Shown here one piece after another: positions 60,706-64,000 of a stretch of DNA of 64,000 nucleotides. Position 1 is the stretch's first letter. The number at the start of each line of letters is the position of its first letter. The position numbers and the translations under genes were made by a program. Below the pieces are notes generated by a model. It was not told the DNA's origin. It saw only the letters and a program-made list of their open reading frames with translations, and did not search any database. Source of the DNA: DSNY01 sp016861185 (GTDB lineage Bacteria; Pseudomonadota; Gammaproteobacteria; Burkholderiales; Burkholderiaceae_F); the NCBI GenBank assembly GCA_030263275.1, contig SZOR01000004.1, forward strand, positions 28,170 through 92,169, written 5' to 3'.

Positions 60706-61623
60706 ATGACAAACAACGAGGACGCGCGATCCGCCGAACTCATGAACGCGGTCGATCCCGCGCCGCCGCGCCAGCCGCAGGCGACCCGGCTCGAAGCCGC
60801 GTTGATCGATGCCGCGCGGGCGATCCGCGCCGTGGAGGAGCGGCCGGGCGACAAGTCGCCCGAGGTGCAAGCCATGCTCGCGCGCTGCCGCGAACTGCAC
60901 GCGCGGGCGCGCGCGGCGGCGGCGCGCAAGTCGCACCTCGTCGCCTACGACTGCCTGCAGCAGATCGAGCGCGAACTGGTCGTCGCGCTCGCCGACGACG
61001 AGCGCACCGCGCTGATGGGCGCCTATCTGGCGGAAGCGCGCGCCAAGCTGAACGAATGGCGGCGCGCGGCGGCCGACGCGCTGGCCGCATCGGCCAGGGG
61101 CGGCGCACCGTCGGTGGCCGTGCTGCAGGCGCTGATGAAGAACGTGCACGCCTCGCAGCAGAACCGCCAGCACAAGATCGAGCTGGTGCAGCGGCAGGCG
61201 CCGCTGCTGGTCGGGCTGCTGATCGGCGCGGTGCTTTTCTTCTCGGCGTGGGCGCTCGCCGGCGGATTCGAGTGGCTGATCAACGAGGACACCGACGTGA
61301 CGCTCGCGATGGTGCTCGTCACCGGCGTGCTGCTCGGCTTCTTCGGCGGGCTGCTGAGCGTGGCGTTCAGCGCGGTGCGCGCCGATCTGGCGGCGAGCAT
61401 CCTCGAGCTGCGCTGGAACCGCGCGATCACCGTGGCGCGGCCTTTCATCGGCGCCGCGGTCGCGGTGCCGATCGTGCTGTTCCTGCAGTCGGGGCTCGTC
61501 AACCTCGGCAGCGTCACGCCGGCGCTCGCGCTCGCCTTGTGCTTCATCGGCGGGTTCTCGGAGCGCTGGTTCCTCGCGCAGGTCGAGCGGATCGCCGGCG
61601 CGTCCGAAGGGAAGCCGAAGTGA
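60706..61623 (+). CDS. Hypothetical membrane protein
   Basis: A 305-residue protein I do not recognise. The first ~150 residues are soluble and strongly helical with many Ala/Arg/Glu (possible coiled coil). Then come four hydrophobic segments at about 166-186, 200-222, 244-262 and 268-282, with G-F-F-G-G-L-L-S-V-A-F-S-A-V between. The layout suggests a cytoplasmic helical domain on a four-helix membrane part. It overlaps the Nudix gene by GTGA (61620-61623), so the two are translationally linked. Confidence 0.7.
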   Translation: MTNNEDARSAELMNAVDPAPPRQPQATRLEAALIDAARAIRAVEERPGDKSPEVQAMLARCRELHARARAAAARKSHLVAYDCLQQIERELVVALADDERTALMGAYLAEARAKLNEWRRAAADALAASARGGAPSVAVLQALMKNVHASQQNRQHKIELVQRQAPLLVGLLIGAVLFFSAWALAGGFEWLINEDTDVTLAMVLVTGVLLGFFGGLLSVAFSAVRADLAASILELRWNRAITVARPFIGAAVAVPIVLFLQSGLVNLGSVTPALALALCFIGGFSERWFLAQVERIAGASEGKPK

Positions 61624-62078
61624 GCGACGCGTTCTTTCGCGCCAATGCCGGCGCCTGCGTGATCGACGGCGAGGGTCGCGTACTCGCGCTGAAGCGGCGC
61701 GGCGTGGCCGACAACGCCTGGCAGATGCCGCAAGGCGGCATCGACGCCGGCGAGACGCCGCGCCAGGCCGTGCTGCGCGAACTGCGCGAGGAAACCGGGC
61801 TGCAGCCGCCCGACGTCGAGCTGCTCGCCGAACATCCCGACTGGCTCGTTTACGAGCTGCCGCCCGAGTTCCGCAGGCCGAAAGTCGGCTGGGGACAGGC
61901 GCAGAAGTGGTTCCTCTTGCGCGCGCGGCCTGACGCGACGGTCCGGCCCGATGGCGAAGAGTTCGACGACTACGCGTGGCTGACTCCGGCCGAGCTGATG
62001 CCGCGCGTCATCGCGTTCCGCCGCCCGGTGTACGACCGCGTGCTCGCGCACTTCCTGGATGCGCAGCGCGGTCGCTGA
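61620..62078 (+). CDS. RppH-like Nudix hydrolase
   Basis: A 152-residue Nudix protein. The Nudix box spans residues 39-61 with the R-E-L-R-E-E-T-G core, preceded by W-Q-M-P-Q-G-G. Later come Q-K-W-F-L-L and W-L-T-P, typical of RppH, the RNA pyrophosphohydrolase that starts mRNA decay, or diadenosine polyphosphatase. RppH proteins usually open R-x-N-V-G; here F-R-A-N-A-G-A-C, so assignment to RppH itself is not certain. It starts with GTG inside the stop of the upstream membrane-protein gene. Confidence 0.85.
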   Translation: MSDAFFRANAGACVIDGEGRVLALKRRGVADNAWQMPQGGIDAGETPRQAVLRELREETGLQPPDVELLAEHPDWLVYELPPEFRRPKVGWGQAQKWFLLRARPDATVRPDGEEFDDYAWLTPAELMPRVIAFRRPVYDRVLAHFLDAQRGR

Positions 62079-62087
62079 CCGCCCGGT

Positions 62088-63557
62088 TCAGCCGAGCGCC
62101 TGCGTCGCGTCCGGATACAGCTTGCCCAGCACCTCGCGCGCGCAGGCGGCGAGCAGCGGCCGCAGCGCGTCGGCGAGGGCCGGCGCGTCCGCTTTGGCGC
62201 GCGTCGACCAGACGGCGGCGAAGTCGTCGCGCCGCGCTTCGACCGCGGCGACGGCCAGGTCCCGCCAGAACGGCGGCGATTCGGACTGCTTCCAGTCGCC
62301 GCGGCCGCGACCGTAGTGCGCGACCGCGAGATAACCGAGCAGCGCATTGATCGCCAGATCGTGCAGCGCTTCGTCGCTCCACGCGACCGACGAGGTGTCG
62401 AGGTCGCGCACCAGGTTGTAGCCGCGCGCCAGCCCCGCCGCGCCGAGCGCGCCGAGCAGCCCGCCGGCGAGCAGCCCCGCGCCGAAGGAAAGTCCTCCCG
62501 TCGCGAGATCCGCTTTCAGTCCCGTGAGCGCGCCGGTAACCATGCCGCCGATCACCGCGGCCTTGCCTTCGCTGACGCGCTGCTTCACCGCATAGTGTTC
62601 CGTCAGCCGCGCGAGCACTTCGTCGGACGCCTGCCCCGCGAGGTCGTGCAGCGCGATCAGCCGGTCGGTGCTCGCGCGGATGTCGGCCGCGAGCCGTTCG
62701 GCGAGCCTGCGCATCGCCTGCTGCTGCGGCGTCTCCTCGCCTTCGCGCGCCACGCCCAGCGCAGCGCCGACTTCGCGCAGCCGCTGCTTGAGGCCCACGT
62801 CTTCGACCGGTTCGCGGTCGAGCGCGGCGCGCGCGATCCGCTCGGCGAGCACCTGCATCGACCGCTCGAAGCGCGAACGCCGGCGCGCGAGCCATTCCGC
62901 GCGCAGCCGCGCGAAAGCCGCGCGCCGGCTCTCCGGCAGCGCGGCTTCGACGAGCGCGAGCAGCGCGCTCTCCTGCACCCAGCAGCGCGCGAACGCGTCG
63001 AGCGCGATCACCGCGCGCACGATCGGAGTGGTCGCGAAGTGCCGCCGCCAGCGTTCGACCTCGGCGTCCTCTTCTTCGCGCGGCCGCGGTGCGCCGAGCT
63101 GGTTGAGCAGCACGAGCACCGGCTTGCCGATCAGCGCCAGCACGCGGATCTCCGGCGCGAGATAGCCCGCCTGCTCGGGACTCTCCGCGGCGTTGACGAG
63201 GTACAGCACCACGTCGGCGTGTTCGAGCACCGCGCGCACCGCCTGCTGCGTCGACCAGAAAGGGCGATCGCGGAAGCGGTCCCATACCTCGGCGAGAAAC
63301 CAGCCGATCGGATTGCCGGCCTGCGCGAGTCGCTTCGCCAGCCGCACGCTGTCGCCGAAGCCGGGCGTGTCCACGAGCAGCAGCGCGTCGCCTTCCGCCG
63401 TTTCGAGCAGGGTGTAGCGCTCGGCGCGTTCGGTCACGTGCGGCGCGTCGCGCACCTCGCCGATGTCGCGTCCGAGCAGCGTGCGCGCGAGCGTGGTCTT
63501 GCCGACGTTGGTGTGCGACACCAGCGCCAGCGCGATCGTTTGCGGCGCGTCCGTCAT
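62088..63557 (-). CDS. DUF3482-type GTPase with membrane segment
   Basis: A 489-residue protein with an N-terminal GTPase domain: S-H-T-N-V-G-K-T (14-21) as G1, V-D-T-P-G-F as G3, and L-N-Q-L-G in place of the N-K-x-D G4 motif. A helical C-terminal half follows with a Gly/Ala-rich hydrophobic hairpin (G-L-S-F-G-A-G-L-L-A-G-G-L-L-G-A-L-G). The DUF3482 family is uncharacterised. The ATG at 63557 overlaps the stop of the DUF2868-like gene, a pairing I know from other betaproteobacteria. The weak G4 motif leaves nucleotide preference open. Confidence 0.83.
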   Translation of the reverse strand: MTDAPQTIALALVSHTNVGKTTLARTLLGRDIGEVRDAPHVTERAERYTLLETAEGDALLLVDTPGFGDSVRLAKRLAQAGNPIGWFLAEVWDRFRDRPFWSTQQAVRAVLEHADVVLYLVNAAESPEQAGYLAPEIRVLALIGKPVLVLLNQLGAPRPREEEDAEVERWRRHFATTPIVRAVIALDAFARCWVQESALLALVEAALPESRRAAFARLRAEWLARRRSRFERSMQVLAERIARAALDREPVEDVGLKQRLREVGAALGVAREGEETPQQQAMRRLAERLAADIRASTDRLIALHDLAGQASDEVLARLTEHYAVKQRVSEGKAAVIGGMVTGALTGLKADLATGGLSFGAGLLAGGLLGALGAAGLARGYNLVRDLDTSSVAWSDEALHDLAINALLGYLAVAHYGRGRGDWKQSESPPFWRDLAVAAVEARRDDFAAVWSTRAKADAPALADALRPLLAACAREVLGKLYPDATQALG

Positions 63558-64000
63558 GCGAGCACCGCGCGCAACGTCGCTTCGTCTGCCGCGAGATCCG
63601 GCTGTTCGAGATCGACGAACAACACCGGCACGCGCCGTTCGGCGAGCGCGTTGCGCCACAGCGCGCGCCGTTCGTCGATGCGATCGCCGCTGCCGAACCG
63701 CCGGCGAAAGTCCGATTCGTCGACGAGCGCGACGATCTGCGCTTCGCCGGCGGCGGCGAGCTTGTCGACGAACGCGCCGTGGTTTTCCGGTTCGGGGGTC
63801 GCGGTGGCCGCGAACAGCGGCACGATCAGCGTCGCGTCGGCGGCGAGCGCGTTCGCGTCGACGTCGTCTTCGCCGCCGAACGCGGTGGCGGGCGCGAAGC
63901 CGAGTGTGGCGCGTGCGCCGAGCGCCTGCGCGAACAACGCGTTCAGGTTCAAGGTCGCCTGCGGCGAAAGCTGCACGCCGTACGGCGCGACGCGCACCTT
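63554..64000 (-). CDS. C-terminal part of a DUF2868-like protein (cut by window end)
   Basis: At least 147 residues of an open frame that continues past the window end. The visible part alternates short beta and helical stretches (L-I-V-P-L-F-A-A-T-A, Q-I-V-A-L-V-D-E-S-D-F, V-P-V-L-F-V-D-L-E) like a Rossmann-type fold, with an R-R-F-G-S-G-D-R-I-D-E-R-R middle. The family call rests mainly on its ATGA-coupled position before a DUF3482 GTPase; DUF2868 proteins usually have membrane helices in the missing N-terminal part. The first in-frame Met in view is at 63997, but the true start lies outside. Confidence 0.6.
   Translation of the reverse strand, partial: KVRVAPYGVQLSPQATLNLNALFAQALGARATLGFAPATAFGGEDDVDANALAADATLIVPLFAATATPEPENHGAFVDKLAAAGEAQIVALVDESDFRRRFGSGDRIDERRALWRNALAERRVPVLFVDLEQPDLAADEATLRAVLA

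Overview
The window looks like a chromosomal segment of a GC-rich betaproteobacterium, most likely in or near Burkholderiales. That rests on gene content and order: rhodanese-grxC-secB-gpsA, moeB-ctpA-envC-gpmA, a cox operon with the small genes seen in that order (DUF2244, a 38-residue assembly protein, DUF2970, DUF2909), and the bioC/comF/trmL neighbourhood. Two PEP-CTERM proteins suggest an envelope with exosortase-type sorting, although no exosortase lies here. I see no rRNA, tRNA, CRISPR array, insertion sequence, integrase or phage gene. No gap between genes exceeds 300 bases.

Layout. 0-7.9 kb: a periplasmic copper chaperone, NAD salvage (pncB), an archease-rtcB RNA-ligase pair, a fused SoxX-SoxA cytochrome lipoprotein, a small copper chaperone, argB, a HAD phosphatase and slmA. 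8.1-9.3 kb: a trypsin-like protease with a PEP-CTERM tail. 9.3-19.0 kb: moeB, ctpA, envC and gpmA leftward, then rhodanese, grxC, secB, gpsA and a LOG-family gene rightward, then trmL/comF and bioC. 19.1-33.8 kb: the aa3-type cytochrome c oxidase locus (subunits II, I, III; Cu assembly by CtaG and SCO; heme A synthesis by CtaA/CtaB; SURF1), split by a leftward prkA-yeaH-spoVR stress module. 33.8-37.6 kb: a small two-gene unit with an oxygenase-like protein, rpoH behind a CIRCE operator, and ftsEX. 37.6-42.1 kb: polyphosphate kinase, SixA, a thioredoxin-like protein and exopolyphosphatase. 42.2-50.6 kb: a dipeptide-type ABC importer operon ending in two amide-bond hydrolases. 50.7-64 kb: a YgbA-family protein, a putative lipoprotein, ftsY, rsmD, coaD, a DUF418 membrane protein, a second PEP-CTERM protein behind a sigma-54-type promoter, a secretin-N-like exported protein, a MOSC protein, AsmA, a membrane protein, a Nudix hydrolase and a DUF3482/DUF2868 GTPase pair cut by the window end.

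How the genes work together. The largest functional block makes and assembles respiratory oxidase. The importer operon probably takes up a peptide-like or N-acyl amino-acid substrate and cleaves it in the cytoplasm. Several operons use 4-base stop/start overlaps (gpsA/LOG, yeaH/spoVR, ftsE/ftsX, ppx/trx, MOSC/asmA, DUF2868/DUF3482).

Most of the window is housekeeping. The items that most deserve a second look are: an apparent 3-base deletion that removes both the dppD stop and the dppF start; the SoxX-SoxA fusion without other sox genes; the CIRCE operator on rpoH; three dispersed palindromic repeat families, two of them clustered in the gaps of the importer operon; a Tat-type exported protein with no usable start codon next to one of these repeats; and an uncharacterised gene pair whose second member carries an iron/2-oxoglutarate-oxygenase-like residue pattern.
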